DNA from: an uncultured Clostridium sp. | GTDB taxonomy: Bacteria > Bacillota > Clostridia > Clostridiales > Clostridiaceae | Direction of reading: 5' to 3' | DNA length: 24,643 nt | Assembly: GCA_934755305.1 (NCBI GenBank) | Contig: CAKVLD010000045.1 | Span: 1 to 24,643, forward strand | Part shown: positions 1 through 8,463 of the stretch, piece by piece | Layout of the letters: every line of letters begins with the position of its first letter | How positions within the stretch are numbered: position 1 is the stretch's first letter | Program-made: the position numbers and the translations under genes | The notes under the pieces: model-generated | What the model saw: only the letters and a program-made list of their open reading frames with translations | Told to the model about the DNA's origin: nothing | The model's database searches: none

Positions 1-1034
1 AGATTTAATGGTTTTGTAAATGGCCTATCATAACCTATAACTAAATCTCTTGTTTCAAAAATAACCTTACCTGATGTTCTTGATTGTTTAAAGTTAAACT
101 CTGGCTTTGGTTTTTCTTTAGAAAGTTCTATTATTTCCATCTTGTCTAACTTCTTTTGTCTAGACTTAGCCATGTTAGATGTTGCTACATTAGCTTTATT
201 TCTTGCAACGAAATCTTCAAGTCTAGCTATTTCCTTTTGTTGCTTTTCATAAGCTGCTTCTAATCTCTTTTTGTTTTCTTCATATATTCTCTTAAATTCA
301 TTATAGTCACCTACATATCTTGTAAGTTTTCTTTCTTCTACATGATATATTAAGTTAACTACTGAATTTAAAAATGGAATATCATGCGATATTAATATAA
401 ACGCATTTTCGTAGTTTTGTAAATATCTTTTTAACCATTCAATATGTTCTTCATCTAAATAATTAGTAGGCTCGTCTAGTAAAAGTATATCTGGATTTTG
501 TAATAAAAGTTTTCCTAAAAGGATTTTTGTTCTTTGTCCTCCTGATAAATCATCTACGTCTCTATCTAAACCTAGATCTAGTAATCCAAGACCTTTTGCT
601 ACTTCCTCTACCTTAGCATCTATTATGTAAAAACCGTTATTATCAAGTAAATCTTGAATAACTGCTGTTCTTTCAAGCATTTTTTCTAATTCTTCAGGAG
701 TACAATCTCCCATTTTTTCATATAATTGATTCATTTCAGTTTCCATATCAAAAAGGAACTTAAAAGCATCTCTTAAAGCATCTCTTATACTTTGTCCCTT
801 TTGAAGTGCTGCATGCTGATCCATGTAACCTACTCTAACATTATTAGACCAAATTACATTACCTTCATCTGGCATAAGCTTTCCTGTTACTATATTCATA
901 AAAGTAGATTTACCTTCACCATTTGCTCCAATAAGACCTACGTGTTCTCCTTTAAGTAATCTAAAAGATACATCTTCAAAAATTGCTCTGTCACCAAAAC
1001 CATGATTCATATTTTTAACTTGTAGTACGCTCAT
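1..1034 (-). CDS. ABC-F family ATP-binding cassette protein, partial (C-terminus beyond window)
   Basis: The translated 344 residues are the N-terminal two thirds of an ABC-F protein. Seen: Walker A GANGEGKS at about residues 36-43, signature LSGGQ near 165, Walker B LLLDEP followed by TNYLD, the switch histidine in ISHD, then a charged helical linker (about 235-290) of the kind that enters the ribosomal E site in this family. The second ATPase domain has just begun when the window ends. There are no membrane segments, as expected for soluble ABC-F translation factors. The start ATG (1034-1032) follows GGGAGG at good spacing. The product is either a housekeeping translation factor (YkpA/YbiT-like) or an antibiotic-protection member; the visible part does not decide this, though its close fit to the housekeeping type makes that more likely. 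Confidence 0.93.
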   Translation of the reverse strand, partial: MSVLQVKNMNHGFGDRAIFEDVSFRLLKGEHVGLIGANGEGKSTFMNIVTGKLMPDEGNVIWSNNVRVGYMDQHAALQKGQSIRDALRDAFKFLFDMETEMNQLYEKMGDCTPEELEKMLERTAVIQDLLDNNGFYIIDAKVEEVAKGLGLLDLGLDRDVDDLSGGQRTKILLGKLLLQNPDILLLDEPTNYLDEEHIEWLKRYLQNYENAFILISHDIPFLNSVVNLIYHVEERKLTRYVGDYNEFKRIYEENKKRLEAAYEKQQKEIARLEDFVARNKANVATSNMAKSRQKKLDKMEIIELSKEKPKPEFNFKQSRTSGKVIFETRDLVIGYDRPFTKPLN

Positions 1035-1072
1035 ATTACCTCCCAAAATCTTTGTTTTGAATTCTATCTATT

Positions 1073-1100
1073 ATTATATAGGATTTTTTAATAATTGAAA
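1073..1100 (-). promoter_or_regulatory. Predicted promoter of the ABC-F gene
   Basis: On the minus strand, TATAAT (1078-1073) lies 16 nt downstream of a weak -35 TTTCAA (1100-1095). A leader of about 30 nt would lead to the GGGAGG ribosome site. The -10 is perfect and the -35 is poor. Confidence 0.5.
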
Positions 1101-1226
1101 GAGAAAAAAAATTAAAGGCTAGTAATAAAATCTTCAAATATACAAATTTATTCTTTAATGTCACATTTTACTTAATAGTTTTGTTATATTAATAGATGTA
1201 CATCAAATAATTGGTAGGAGAAAAAT

Positions 1227-1310
1227 ATGATAATGAATATTACCAAAACAAAAAAGCTAGATTTCATTTCACTATTTTCTAAAAATAAATTAAAAATAGG
1301 CTATATTTAA
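1227..1310 (+). CDS. Possible 27-residue peptide ending inside a terminator stem
   Basis: A short plus-strand frame starts at ATG 1227, six bases after GGTAGGAG, an excellent ribosome site. It encodes 27 residues, basic and partly hydrophobic (begins MIMNITKTKK, ends KLKIGYI), and stops at 1308-1310 within the left arm of the terminator at 1298-1333. No family is recognised. The good ribosome site and the terminator just behind it make a small transcribed unit plausible. An upstream promoter is not clear. It could also be chance in AT-rich DNA. Confidence 0.35.
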   Translation: MIMNITKTKKLDFISLFSKNKLKIGYI

Positions 1311-1333
1311 GTTTATTCTCTTAAATATAGCCT
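1298..1333. terminator. Bidirectional intrinsic terminator
   Basis: A perfect 14-bp stem AGGCTATATTTAAG / CTTAAATATAGCCT with an 8-nt loop. It is flanked by T6 on the plus strand and by T-rich sequence on the minus strand. It ends the minus-strand gene at 1339-1896 and the short plus-strand frame at 1227-1310. Confidence 0.88.
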
Positions 1334-1338
1334 GTTTT

Positions 1339-1896
1339 TTAATATTCATATTCTTTTCTATAATCACAAACTCTAACTTTTAAAGGTTTATCTTGCATAA
1401 CCTTTTTATATGAACATAAAAAATCACTTAATTCTAGATCAGATAAATCTACTTTACCTTCACTTTGAATATTAACATTTTCTTCTTGTATTATTATTTC
1501 TAAATCATTTTTATCATTTTTTATTTTATATAAGGATACTGATGCATTTACTAACCCACTTTTATATTTTTCTTGAAAACCCATTACTTTCTTTATATTT
1601 TCATACTTAAACTTTGATTCATCAAAATTCACACCTGCACTTTTTAACTGATCCTCTATTATTGAAGAATCAAATCCATATCTCTCCATAAGTTTCTTTT
1701 GCATATTTAAAAACTTATCTTGAGATATATTGTTATCTTCCATATATTTATATATTTTTTTAGTAAACTCAGACATAGTTATTTTGCCTTCAGCCATCTC
1801 ATAATATAAAGAGTACATATAGTCTTCAAGTTTATCTACATCTTTTTCTTTGGCCTTATTCTTAAGATCATTAAAATCAATAATTCTATCGTCCAT
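1339..1896 (-). CDS. Conserved clostridial protein of unknown function (DUF3867-like)
   Basis: A soluble, acidic and lysine-rich protein of 185 residues with no signal peptide, membrane segment or metal motif. The N-terminal 100 residues look all-helical, and the C-terminal part (about 115-180) has alternating strand-like stretches. It resembles the uncharacterised clostridial DUF3867 family as I remember it, but I cannot run the search that would settle this. The start is supported by AAGGAG about 9 nt upstream. It lies 67 bp behind the PotD-like gene with no obvious terminator between, so the two may share a transcript. The strong stem at 1298-1333 ends it. Confidence 0.72.
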   Translation of the reverse strand: MDDRIIDFNDLKNKAKEKDVDKLEDYMYSLYYEMAEGKITMSEFTKKIYKYMEDNNISQDKFLNMQKKLMERYGFDSSIIEDQLKSAGVNFDESKFKYENIKKVMGFQEKYKSGLVNASVSLYKIKNDKNDLEIIIQEENVNIQSEGKVDLSDLELSDFLCSYKKVMQDKPLKVRVCDYRKEYEY

Positions 1897-1963
1897 ATAC
1901 TATCCACTCCTTTTTATATATTATATATTAAAACCTTCCACATAACTACAAAAAATTATAATA

Positions 1964-3010
1964 TTATTCTCCTGATTCTACTCCAAGCTCTGTCCATATA
2001 TTCATATATATTTCCTTATCTGCTTTTGATAAATCTTTATATATTTCACATCTATTCATAATTTCTTTTGTCATATAAGCATTAGGATTATTTTTTATCT
2101 TATCTGGTTGTTCTGCTTTTGCCTCTTTATTTGGAGTAGTATATCCTATTTCATCTGCAATTCTTAAAGAACTTTCTTTATCTGATACATAATTAATAAA
2201 ATTCTCTGCTTGTGTTAAGTTTTGAGCATCTTTTGCTATACAAAGGCTGTCTATCCAAAAGTTTGCTCCTTCCTTAGGCACTACATATACTAAGTTTGGA
2301 TTTTCATCTTGAAGATTTAATCCTTCTCCTGACCAAATCATATTTACATAAGTCTCACCACTTTTTATAGTTTCAGTACCTAAATCACTTTCATATATTT
2401 TTACTAAAGGTTTTTGTTCTAGTAATATTTTCTTTGCTTCTTTTAATTCATTTATATCTGTTGTATTTAATGAATAACCTAGCTTTTTTAATGCTACACC
2501 TATAGTATCTCTATAAGTATTAAACATAAATATTTCATTTTTATATTTCTCATCCCATAATACATCCCAACTGTCTACAGGTTCTTTAACATATTCTTTA
2601 TTATATATTAAACCAACTGTACCAAACATGTATGGTACAGAATATTTATTTCCAGGATCCATTTCTAAATTAAGATAACTATCATCCATCTGTTTTATAT
2701 TAGGAATATTATCTTTATTTATTTCTTGAATTAACCCTTCTTCTATCATTCTTGGCATTAAACTATCTGATACAAGAAGTACGTCATATTTAACTGCACC
2801 AGCTTTAACTTTATTATACATTTGCTCCATATCATCAAATGTTTCAATATTAACTTTAACTCCATATTCTTTTTCAAACTCTTTTAAAGTTTCATCATCT
2901 ATATTTTCACCATAGTTTAAAAAATTTATAGTTTCTTTTTTACCTGAACATCCTGTTAATGCAGTTGCTATCATCATTACTGATATCATAATTATTAATA
3001 ACTTTTTCAT
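1964..3010 (-). CDS. potD: PotD-like spermidine/putrescine-binding lipoprotein (orphan ABC transporter component)
   Basis: A 348-residue extracytoplasmic solute-binding protein. It has a lipoprotein signal (hydrophobic residues 4-17, lipobox LTGC with Cys21), so it should be anchored on the outer face of the membrane. The mature part has the features of family 1 polyamine-binding proteins: INFLNYGENID at the first strand, DVLLVSD, VPYMFGTVGLIYN, SWDVLWD and YVVPKEGANFWIDSLCI. Length matches PotD (about 350). The usual potABC permease and ATPase genes are not next to it, so the substrate (spermidine or putrescine) is inferred from the family only. AAGGAG lies at proper spacing before the ATG. 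A terminator-like hairpin sits only 22 bp upstream of the start, which leaves no room for a promoter. Confidence 0.88.
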   Translation of the reverse strand: MKKLLIIMISVMMIATALTGCSGKKETINFLNYGENIDDETLKEFEKEYGVKVNIETFDDMEQMYNKVKAGAVKYDVLLVSDSLMPRMIEEGLIQEINKDNIPNIKQMDDSYLNLEMDPGNKYSVPYMFGTVGLIYNKEYVKEPVDSWDVLWDEKYKNEIFMFNTYRDTIGVALKKLGYSLNTTDINELKEAKKILLEQKPLVKIYESDLGTETIKSGETYVNMIWSGEGLNLQDENPNLVYVVPKEGANFWIDSLCIAKDAQNLTQAENFINYVSDKESSLRIADEIGYTTPNKEAKAEQPDKIKNNPNAYMTKEIMNRCEIYKDLSKADKEIYMNIWTELGVESGE

Positions 3011-3032
3011 AAATTAATCTCCTTACTTTAAA

Positions 3033-3056
3033 AAGGCACCCTAAAAAGAGTGCCTT
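3033..3056 (-). terminator. Terminator or attenuator between the small membrane protein gene and potD
   Basis: On the minus strand the stem AAGGCAC / GTGCCTT (7 bp, extendable by one pair) encloses a loop of about 10 nt and is followed by TTTTTAAAG. It falls after the stop of the 3072-3602 gene and ends 22 bp before the potD start codon. Confidence 0.72.
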
Positions 3057-3071
3057 AAGTTAAATGAATAC

Positions 3072-3602
3072 TTATCTTTTTTTATTTTTCTTTTTCGGTA
3101 AAACAATCTTAGATTCTACAACTATCTTTGATGTTTGTACCGTATTTATCTTCTTTACTAATATAATATGTGCTACTATTGAAATTATTATTCCTATAAT
3201 CACTAATGATCCTATTAGTTGTCCAATAAATCCTAAGATAAATATTAAAATACTTATTTCATATTTTTCACTGATTCTACTGTACATAATTATTTTATAT
3301 ACTACCCATATTGCTGTTAATACTAAACTTATATTAGATAAAATGCTTGTATTTATAGCAGCAACAGAACCACCAGTTACTAAACTTAATATAGCTAATA
3401 TCATAAACCAAGGAGATCCTTTTCCAATTTTAATTAATAAATAATCATTACATATTGGAACCCACGCGAACCATGGTTTACTTATATTCTCTTTTTTAGC
3501 AATCTTCATCATAGCAATTGCTGTAACTATATAATTTACAATTATCATTACTATGGTAAAAAGCAGAGTTAAGTTGTAAATTACTATTTCATTCATACTC
3601 AT
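3072..3602 (-). CDS. Small integral membrane protein of unknown function (DUF5684-like)
   Basis: The 176-residue protein has about four hydrophobic segments (about residues 8-32, 67-88, 90-108 and 120-148) and a basic tail ending KKKNKKR. Between segments one and two is KENISKPWFAWVPICNDYL, a short amphipathic motif typical of a family of small bacterial membrane proteins annotated as DUF5684 or as signal-peptidase-associated. I see no catalytic residues. The start is supported by AGGAGG five bases upstream. A good promoter is present at 3660-3688. The gene is followed by the hairpin at 3033-3056 and then potD. Confidence 0.7.
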   Translation of the reverse strand: MSMNEIVIYNLTLLFTIVMIIVNYIVTAIAMMKIAKKENISKPWFAWVPICNDYLLIKIGKGSPWFMILAILSLVTGGSVAAINTSILSNISLVLTAIWVVYKIIMYSRISEKYEISILIFILGFIGQLIGSLVIIGIIISIVAHIILVKKINTVQTSKIVVESKIVLPKKKNKKR

Positions 3603-3659
3603 CTCATCCTCCTCACTCCTAAAAGGAATGCTTGTCCATTATTAACATTATATTGTTAT

Positions 3660-3688
3660 ATTATATAGTTTATATCCATTTACATCAA
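3660..3688 (-). promoter_or_regulatory. Predicted sigma-A promoter of the small membrane protein gene
   Basis: Minus-strand TTGATG (3688-3683) and TATAAT (3665-3660) are separated by exactly 17 bp. The site lies in the short gap after the FNT channel gene, so the 3072-3602 gene (and potD by read-through) should have its own start of transcription. Confidence 0.65.
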
Positions 3689-3693
3689 TAATA

Positions 3694-4464
3694 TTATTTT
3701 TCTTTTTTAGTCATATATACATATGATAATCCAACAACTACTGCTCCACCAATAGTATTACCTATTGTTACAAATACTAAGTTTTTGATTATTCCACCTA
3801 TAGCAAGAGAAGCTCCTTGTGGCACTAATAAAGCTATTCCCATAAGTCCCATATTTGCAATACTATGCTCATATCCAGCTGTAAAGAATGCAAATACACA
3901 CCATAAAATCATTAATAGCTTAGCAGCTTCATTCTTCATCTTATAACTACACCATGAAGCTAAACATACTAACATGTTACATAAAATACCTCTAATTATC
4001 ATTTGATCTATTGGTAATTTTGATTTCATATCAACATAGTTTACTATAAATTCACCTGCAACATCATTAACTAGTCCACCTTTTACAAATAAGAAAGCTG
4101 CAATCATTGATCCTATTAAATTCCCTATCCAACAGAATCCCCATAACTTAAATGCATCGGCCCAAGTATTTTCTTTTTCTGATGCACCTATTGTCATAAC
4201 CATGTTATTACTTGTATAAAGATCTGCACCTGCAAATACAATTAAACATAAAGCAATACCAAATGATAATCCCATTGCTATCTTATACGAAGGTGAACTT
4301 GCATGTTCTAAACTTGCACCTATCCCATAAGATAACATTGTTCCAAAAGAAACATAAATACCACCAAGTATGCATGATAAAGCATATTTACTAGGAGTAT
4401 TTTTTAACATTTTGTTTTTCTTTTTAGCAGTAGCTGCTATACTTTTTAGTTCTTCACTATACAT
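3694..4464 (-). CDS. Formate/nitrite transporter family channel (FocA/NirC/HSC type)
   Basis: A 256-residue member of the FNT family of pentameric anion channels in the cytoplasmic membrane. Seen: six hydrophobic segments; the loop signature ADLYTSNNM near residue 80; the family motif RGILCNMLVCLASW near 158-171; and GYEHSIANM, which carries the conserved pore histidine. Length is slightly short of FocA (about 285), mostly in the tails. The substrate could be formate, nitrite or hydrosulfide; clostridial hydrosulfide channels are known next to sulfite reductase genes. Here a siroheme-type reductase lies about 7 kb away, which is suggestive but not proof. A promoter at 4501-4529 and the terminator behind the hem operon make it a separate unit. 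Confidence 0.92.
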   Translation of the reverse strand: MYSEELKSIAATAKKKNKMLKNTPSKYALSCILGGIYVSFGTMLSYGIGASLEHASSPSYKIAMGLSFGIALCLIVFAGADLYTSNNMVMTIGASEKENTWADAFKLWGFCWIGNLIGSMIAAFLFVKGGLVNDVAGEFIVNYVDMKSKLPIDQMIIRGILCNMLVCLASWCSYKMKNEAAKLLMILWCVFAFFTAGYEHSIANMGLMGIALLVPQGASLAIGGIIKNLVFVTIGNTIGGAVVVGLSYVYMTKKEK

Positions 4465-4500
4465 TTGTAATAAATCCTTTCTTTTTTTAAATCACTTAAG

Positions 4501-4529
4501 ATTTTATAATATTAAAAGACTTTATTCAA
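4501..4529 (-). promoter_or_regulatory. Predicted promoter of the FNT channel gene
   Basis: Minus-strand TTGAAT (4529-4524) and TAAAAT (4506-4501) are 17 bp apart. The transcript would start about 30 nt before the AAAGGA ribosome site. The rest of the 4465-4678 gap holds only AT-rich sequence in which I see no riboswitch. Confidence 0.55.
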
Positions 4530-4678
4530 TTAATTTTTAAAATAATATGCCATTTTTGATTACATTTTTTATCTTTTTTCCCTCTACATCTATTTATTCT
4601 CTTTTTAATTTCATATTTTACCCACATATTCCTTTGGATTAACAAACAAATTCTTTCTTAAAATTTATTTTATAATAT

Positions 4679-4708
4679 AAAAAAGTGCTACCAGTGTAGC
4701 ACTTTTTT
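4679..4708 (-). terminator. Terminator of the hem operon
   Basis: A perfect 13-bp stem AAAAAAGTGCTAC / GTAGCACTTTTTT with a CAGT (minus ACTG) loop, with A/T tracts on both sides, lies two bases after the hemL stop codon at 4711. Confidence 0.92.
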
Positions 4709-4710
4709 TA

Positions 4711-5997
4711 TTACATATTCATTTCTTCCTTTGCAAAACTTTCAAAAGCTTTCACAAATTTATATACATGAGTTATATTATGTTCCGTTGATAAAAATAC
4801 CGCTTCATATTGTGATGGTGCTATATTTATTCCACTTCTAATCATGTGTGTAAAGTATCTATTAAATCTATCTATATCACATTTTTTAACTTTTTCATAG
4901 CTATCTACTTTTTCATCTGTAAAGAATATAGTAAACATTCCACCTACTCTATTCACTTGGATTGGTAAATTATATTTTTCACTTACCTTAAGTAAACCAT
5001 CTTCTAACTTTTCTCCAATTCTTTCTATATGATTATAGTATTCTGGGTGATCATATAATTGATTTAAACTTGCAAGTCCCGCTGCCATAACTACTGGATT
5101 TCCTGACATTGTTCCCGCTTGATACACTCCTCCTGCTGGCGAAAGACATTCCATTATCTTTCTCTTACCACCATAAGCTCCACATGGAAGTCCTCCTCCC
5201 ATTATCTTTGCATAAGTAACTAAATCAGGTACTACATCAAATAAAGTTTGTGCCCCTTTAAAAGCAACTCTAAATCCTGACATAACTTCATCAAATATTA
5301 ATAAAGAACCATATTTGTTACATAAAGTTCTTAATAGCTTCATAAACTTGTCATCAGCTTTAACAACACCCATATTACCTGCTACTGGCTCTATAATTAC
5401 AGCTGCAATTTCTTCTCCGTACTCTTTAAATAAACCTGCTACTTGCTTTTCATCATTATATACACCTATTAATGTATTCTTTATACTATCTTCTGGTACT
5501 CCTGGAGAACCTGGTATATTTCCTGTTAATACCCCTGAACCTGCTTCTACTAAGAATCCATCATAATGCCCATGATAACATCCTGCAAATTTTATAACTT
5601 TATCTCTTTTTGTATATCCTCTTGCAAGCTTTATAGCACTCATAGTAGCTTCTGTACCTGAGTTAACCATTCTAACCATTTCTACTGAAGGCATATTTTT
5701 ACATAAGAACTTACTCATTTCTAATTCTAACTTTGTAGGCGCTCCAAAAGCTATAGCCTCTTTTGCTGTATCTTGTATAGCTTTTACAACTTTTTCATTA
5801 CCATGACCTAATAATAAAGGTCCCCATGCTAATACAAAATCTATATATTCATTTCCATCTTCATCTACTATTTTTACACCTTTTCCTGACTTTATTATAG
5901 GTGGTGTCATCTTTATTCCCTTATATGCTCTAACAGGGCTATTAACTCCTCCTGGCATATATCTTTTACTCTCGTTAAAAATCTTTTCGTTTTCCAT
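4711..5997 (-). CDS. hemL: Glutamate-1-semialdehyde 2,1-aminomutase
   Basis: This PLP enzyme converts glutamate-1-semialdehyde to 5-aminolevulinate, the step after HemA. Seen: the fold-type I aminotransferase elements MVNSGTEATMSAIKLAR, CYHGHYDG, VIIEPVAGNMG, IFDEVMSGFR, and the PLP-binding lysine in YAKIMGGGLPCGAYGG (Lys264 from the start used here). Length (428) is normal. The frame can be opened one codon earlier at a GTG (6000), but the ATG at 5997 sits 7 nt after AGAGG and is the better start. It is the last gene of the operon, 13 bp after hemB, with the operon terminator right behind it. Confidence 0.97.
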   Translation of the reverse strand: MENEKIFNESKRYMPGGVNSPVRAYKGIKMTPPIIKSGKGVKIVDEDGNEYIDFVLAWGPLLLGHGNEKVVKAIQDTAKEAIAFGAPTKLELEMSKFLCKNMPSVEMVRMVNSGTEATMSAIKLARGYTKRDKVIKFAGCYHGHYDGFLVEAGSGVLTGNIPGSPGVPEDSIKNTLIGVYNDEKQVAGLFKEYGEEIAAVIIEPVAGNMGVVKADDKFMKLLRTLCNKYGSLLIFDEVMSGFRVAFKGAQTLFDVVPDLVTYAKIMGGGLPCGAYGGKRKIMECLSPAGGVYQAGTMSGNPVVMAAGLASLNQLYDHPEYYNHIERIGEKLEDGLLKVSEKYNLPIQVNRVGGMFTIFFTDEKVDSYEKVKKCDIDRFNRYFTHMIRSGINIAPSQYEAVFLSTEHNITHVYKFVKAFESFAKEEMNM

Positions 5998-6010
5998 CAC
6001 TTTTCCTCTT

Positions 6011-6982
6011 CTACCTTTTTTTACTTAAAATATTAGCTGCATATATTGCATAATAAGTAATTATTATATCTGCTCCAGCTCTCTTTATAGAAGTTAACAT
6101 TTCCATAACAACTCTTTCTTCATCTATAAATCCAGCTTGTGCTGCTGCTTTTACCATAGAGTATTCTCCACTTACGCTATAAGCTGCTACAGGAGCATCT
6201 ATATTATTTCTAACTTCTCTTATTATATCTAAATAAGATAAAGCTGGTTTAACCATTATTATATCTGCACCTTCATCTAAATCCATATACACTTCTCTTA
6301 AAGCTTCTCTTCTATTAGCTGGGTCCATTTGATAAGTTTTTCTATCCCCAAATTGTGGTGCTGAATCAGCTGCTTCTCTAAATGGTCCATAGAAAGATGA
6401 ACAATACTTAGCAGAATAACTCATTATAGGTACTTCTTCAAAACCATTTTCATCTAAAGCATCTCTAATATATCCTATTCTTCCATCCATCATATCTGAT
6501 GGTGCTATCATATCTGCTCCTGCTTTTGCATGAGATACTGAAATCTTTCCTAAGTATTCTAAAGTTTTATCGTTATCTACATATTCACCATCTAAAATTC
6601 CGCAATGACCATGACTTGTATATTCACACATACAAACATCTGTAATTACATAAATTGATGAATCTATTTCTTTTATCTTTCTTACCGCTTTTTGAACTAT
6701 TCCATTATCATTAAAACTTTCAGAACCACAAGCATCTTTATGTTCTGGAATACCAAATAATAATACTCCTTTTACCCCTGAATCCTTAACTTCTTTTATT
6801 ATTTCCTCTAGTCTATCTAGTGAATAATGAAAACAACCTGGCATAGATGAAATCTCTGTCTTTATATTTTCTCCCTCTACAACAAAAATAGGTAATATAA
6901 AATCATTAGCTGATAAAGAGGTTTCTGCAACCATACTTCTTATATTACTATTAGCTCTAAGCCTTCTTCCTCTATAAATCAT
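6011..6982 (-). CDS. hemB: Porphobilinogen synthase (delta-aminolevulinate dehydratase), zinc type
   Basis: It condenses two 5-aminolevulinate molecules to porphobilinogen. Both active-site lysines are present: Lys192 in SYSAKYCSSFYGPF and Lys245 in IIMVKPALSYLD. The metal loop DVCMCEYTSHGHCG holds Cys117, Cys119 and Cys127, the three-cysteine pattern of zinc-dependent enzymes rather than the aspartate-rich magnesium type. Length (323) is normal. It follows the cobA-hemD fusion by two bases, so the genes are translationally coupled, and hemL follows. Confidence 0.97.
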   Translation of the reverse strand: MIYRGRRLRANSNIRSMVAETSLSANDFILPIFVVEGENIKTEISSMPGCFHYSLDRLEEIIKEVKDSGVKGVLLFGIPEHKDACGSESFNDNGIVQKAVRKIKEIDSSIYVITDVCMCEYTSHGHCGILDGEYVDNDKTLEYLGKISVSHAKAGADMIAPSDMMDGRIGYIRDALDENGFEEVPIMSYSAKYCSSFYGPFREAADSAPQFGDRKTYQMDPANRREALREVYMDLDEGADIIMVKPALSYLDIIREVRNNIDAPVAAYSVSGEYSMVKAAAQAGFIDEERVVMEMLTSIKRAGADIIITYYAIYAANILSKKR

Positions 6983-6984
6983 TC

Positions 6985-8460
6985 TTATTCGCCATCCTTT
7001 TTTATTAAATCAACTATTTCTTCTAGAAATCCTTCTGCAGAATGTTTCTTGCACATCTTAGCTGTAACACCTTTTGCCTCTAAAGCACTTAAAGTTTTTG
7101 GTCCTATAGCTATACATCTTTTTTCCTTAATACTATCTAATCCTACCATATTCACCATATTATTAACAGTACTTGGACTAGTAAATAATATAATATCTAT
7201 TTCTTTAAAGCTATTTCTATTTAAAACTTTACCTTCTAAAGTGTTATAAATATTAACTCTATCTAATGATACATTAAGTTTAGTTAATTCATCCTCTAAA
7301 TAATTTCTGCTTATTGATGAACATGGCATAAGTATTTTATCTCCTGGATTTAGATGTGGTTTAATTTCTTTTAAAAGACCCTCTGCAACAAATTCCTTAG
7401 CCATAATAAAGCTTATGATTCCTCTATCTTCAAGCGCATTTCTAGTAGCTTTTCCTACTACTGCAAACTTAGCTTTTATCTTTCTAATATCAATTTTTCT
7501 TTTTCTTAAATAATCAAAGAATATATTAACACCATTTACTGATGTAAGTATTATATAATCATATTCTTCTATTTTTTCTAAATAAGGATCTAAATTATTA
7601 GGAGTTCCTTCAATTTTTATAGAATTTATAACTGTTGCTTCTGCTCCTAGTTCCTCTAAACTATTCCTTAAACTTTCTGATTGATTTCTTCCTCTAGTTA
7701 TGCATATATTATATCCAAACAAAGGTTTCTTTTCATACCAAGAAAGATCTTCACTTAAACTAACTACTTCTCCTATAACAATTATGCATGGAGATTGTAA
7801 TTTCGCTTCTTTAGCTTTTTCTTCTATATTTTCTAAAGTACCTATTACTTTTTTTTGCTTTGAAGAGGTTCCTCTCATTACTATAGCAGCTTTTGTATTT
7901 CTATCTTTTCCATATTTAATTAAATTTTCACATATACTTCTTAAACTTGAAAGTCCCATCATAAACACTAGAGTTCCTTCTACCTTTGCTAAAGCTTCAA
8001 AATTAGTATTTAATTCCTTTGCTGATTTTCCTGTGATTATATGAAAACTTTGAGCTATCCCCCTATGAGTTATGGGAATTCCTGCATAATTTAAAACTGA
8101 AATTGGAGATGTTACACCTGGTATTACTTCAAAATCAATATTAGATTTCTTTAAAGCTAATACTTCTTCTCCTCCTCTTCCAAATACATATGGGTCTCCC
8201 CCTTTAATTCTTCCTACAACATGACCTTTATTAACCAGATTAACTAACATTTCATTAATTTCTTCTTGAGTTCTATAATGTTCTCCTGGTTCTTTGCCAC
8301 AATAATATATCTCACAATCATCATTCAAATAATTTAATACATTATTAGATACTAATCTATCATATAAAACAGCTGTACATTTTTTTAATGCTTTAACAGC
8401 TTTTAAAGTTAGTAATTCTTCATCTCCTGGACCTGTTCCTATTATATAAGCTTTTCTCAT
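6985..8460 (-). CDS. cobA-hemD: Fused uroporphyrinogen-III C-methyltransferase / uroporphyrinogen-III synthase
   Basis: Residues 1 to about 240 are an SAM-dependent uroporphyrinogen-III methyltransferase: GTGPGDEELLTLKA at the start, GRIKGGDPYVFGRGGEE (about 83-99) and VIPGVTSPISVLNYAGIPIT. Residues about 252-491 are a uroporphyrinogen-III synthase, with the two-lobe pattern of that weakly conserved family (CITRGRNQSESL, ILTSVNGV, ILFTSPSTVNN, IAIGPKTLSALEAKG). The protein therefore closes hydroxymethylbilane to uroporphyrinogen III and methylates it to precorrin-2, sending flux to siroheme or cobalamin. Such fusions are known in clostridia. It lies three bases after hemC and two before hemB. 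Confidence 0.95.
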   Translation of the reverse strand: MRKAYIIGTGPGDEELLTLKAVKALKKCTAVLYDRLVSNNVLNYLNDDCEIYYCGKEPGEHYRTQEEINEMLVNLVNKGHVVGRIKGGDPYVFGRGGEEVLALKKSNIDFEVIPGVTSPISVLNYAGIPITHRGIAQSFHIITGKSAKELNTNFEALAKVEGTLVFMMGLSSLRSICENLIKYGKDRNTKAAIVMRGTSSKQKKVIGTLENIEEKAKEAKLQSPCIIVIGEVVSLSEDLSWYEKKPLFGYNICITRGRNQSESLRNSLEELGAEATVINSIKIEGTPNNLDPYLEKIEEYDYIILTSVNGVNIFFDYLRKRKIDIRKIKAKFAVVGKATRNALEDRGIISFIMAKEFVAEGLLKEIKPHLNPGDKILMPCSSISRNYLEDELTKLNVSLDRVNIYNTLEGKVLNRNSFKEIDIILFTSPSTVNNMVNMVGLDSIKEKRCIAIGPKTLSALEAKGVTAKMCKKHSAEGFLEEIVDLIKKDGE

Positions 8461-8463
8461 AAA

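Noticed and set aside
3064..3444. Plus-strand frame of 126 hydrophobic residues
   Set aside because: Antisense to the membrane protein gene at 3072-3602, which has a promoter, AGGAGG and coherent membrane topology; hydrophobic shadows opposite membrane genes are expected.
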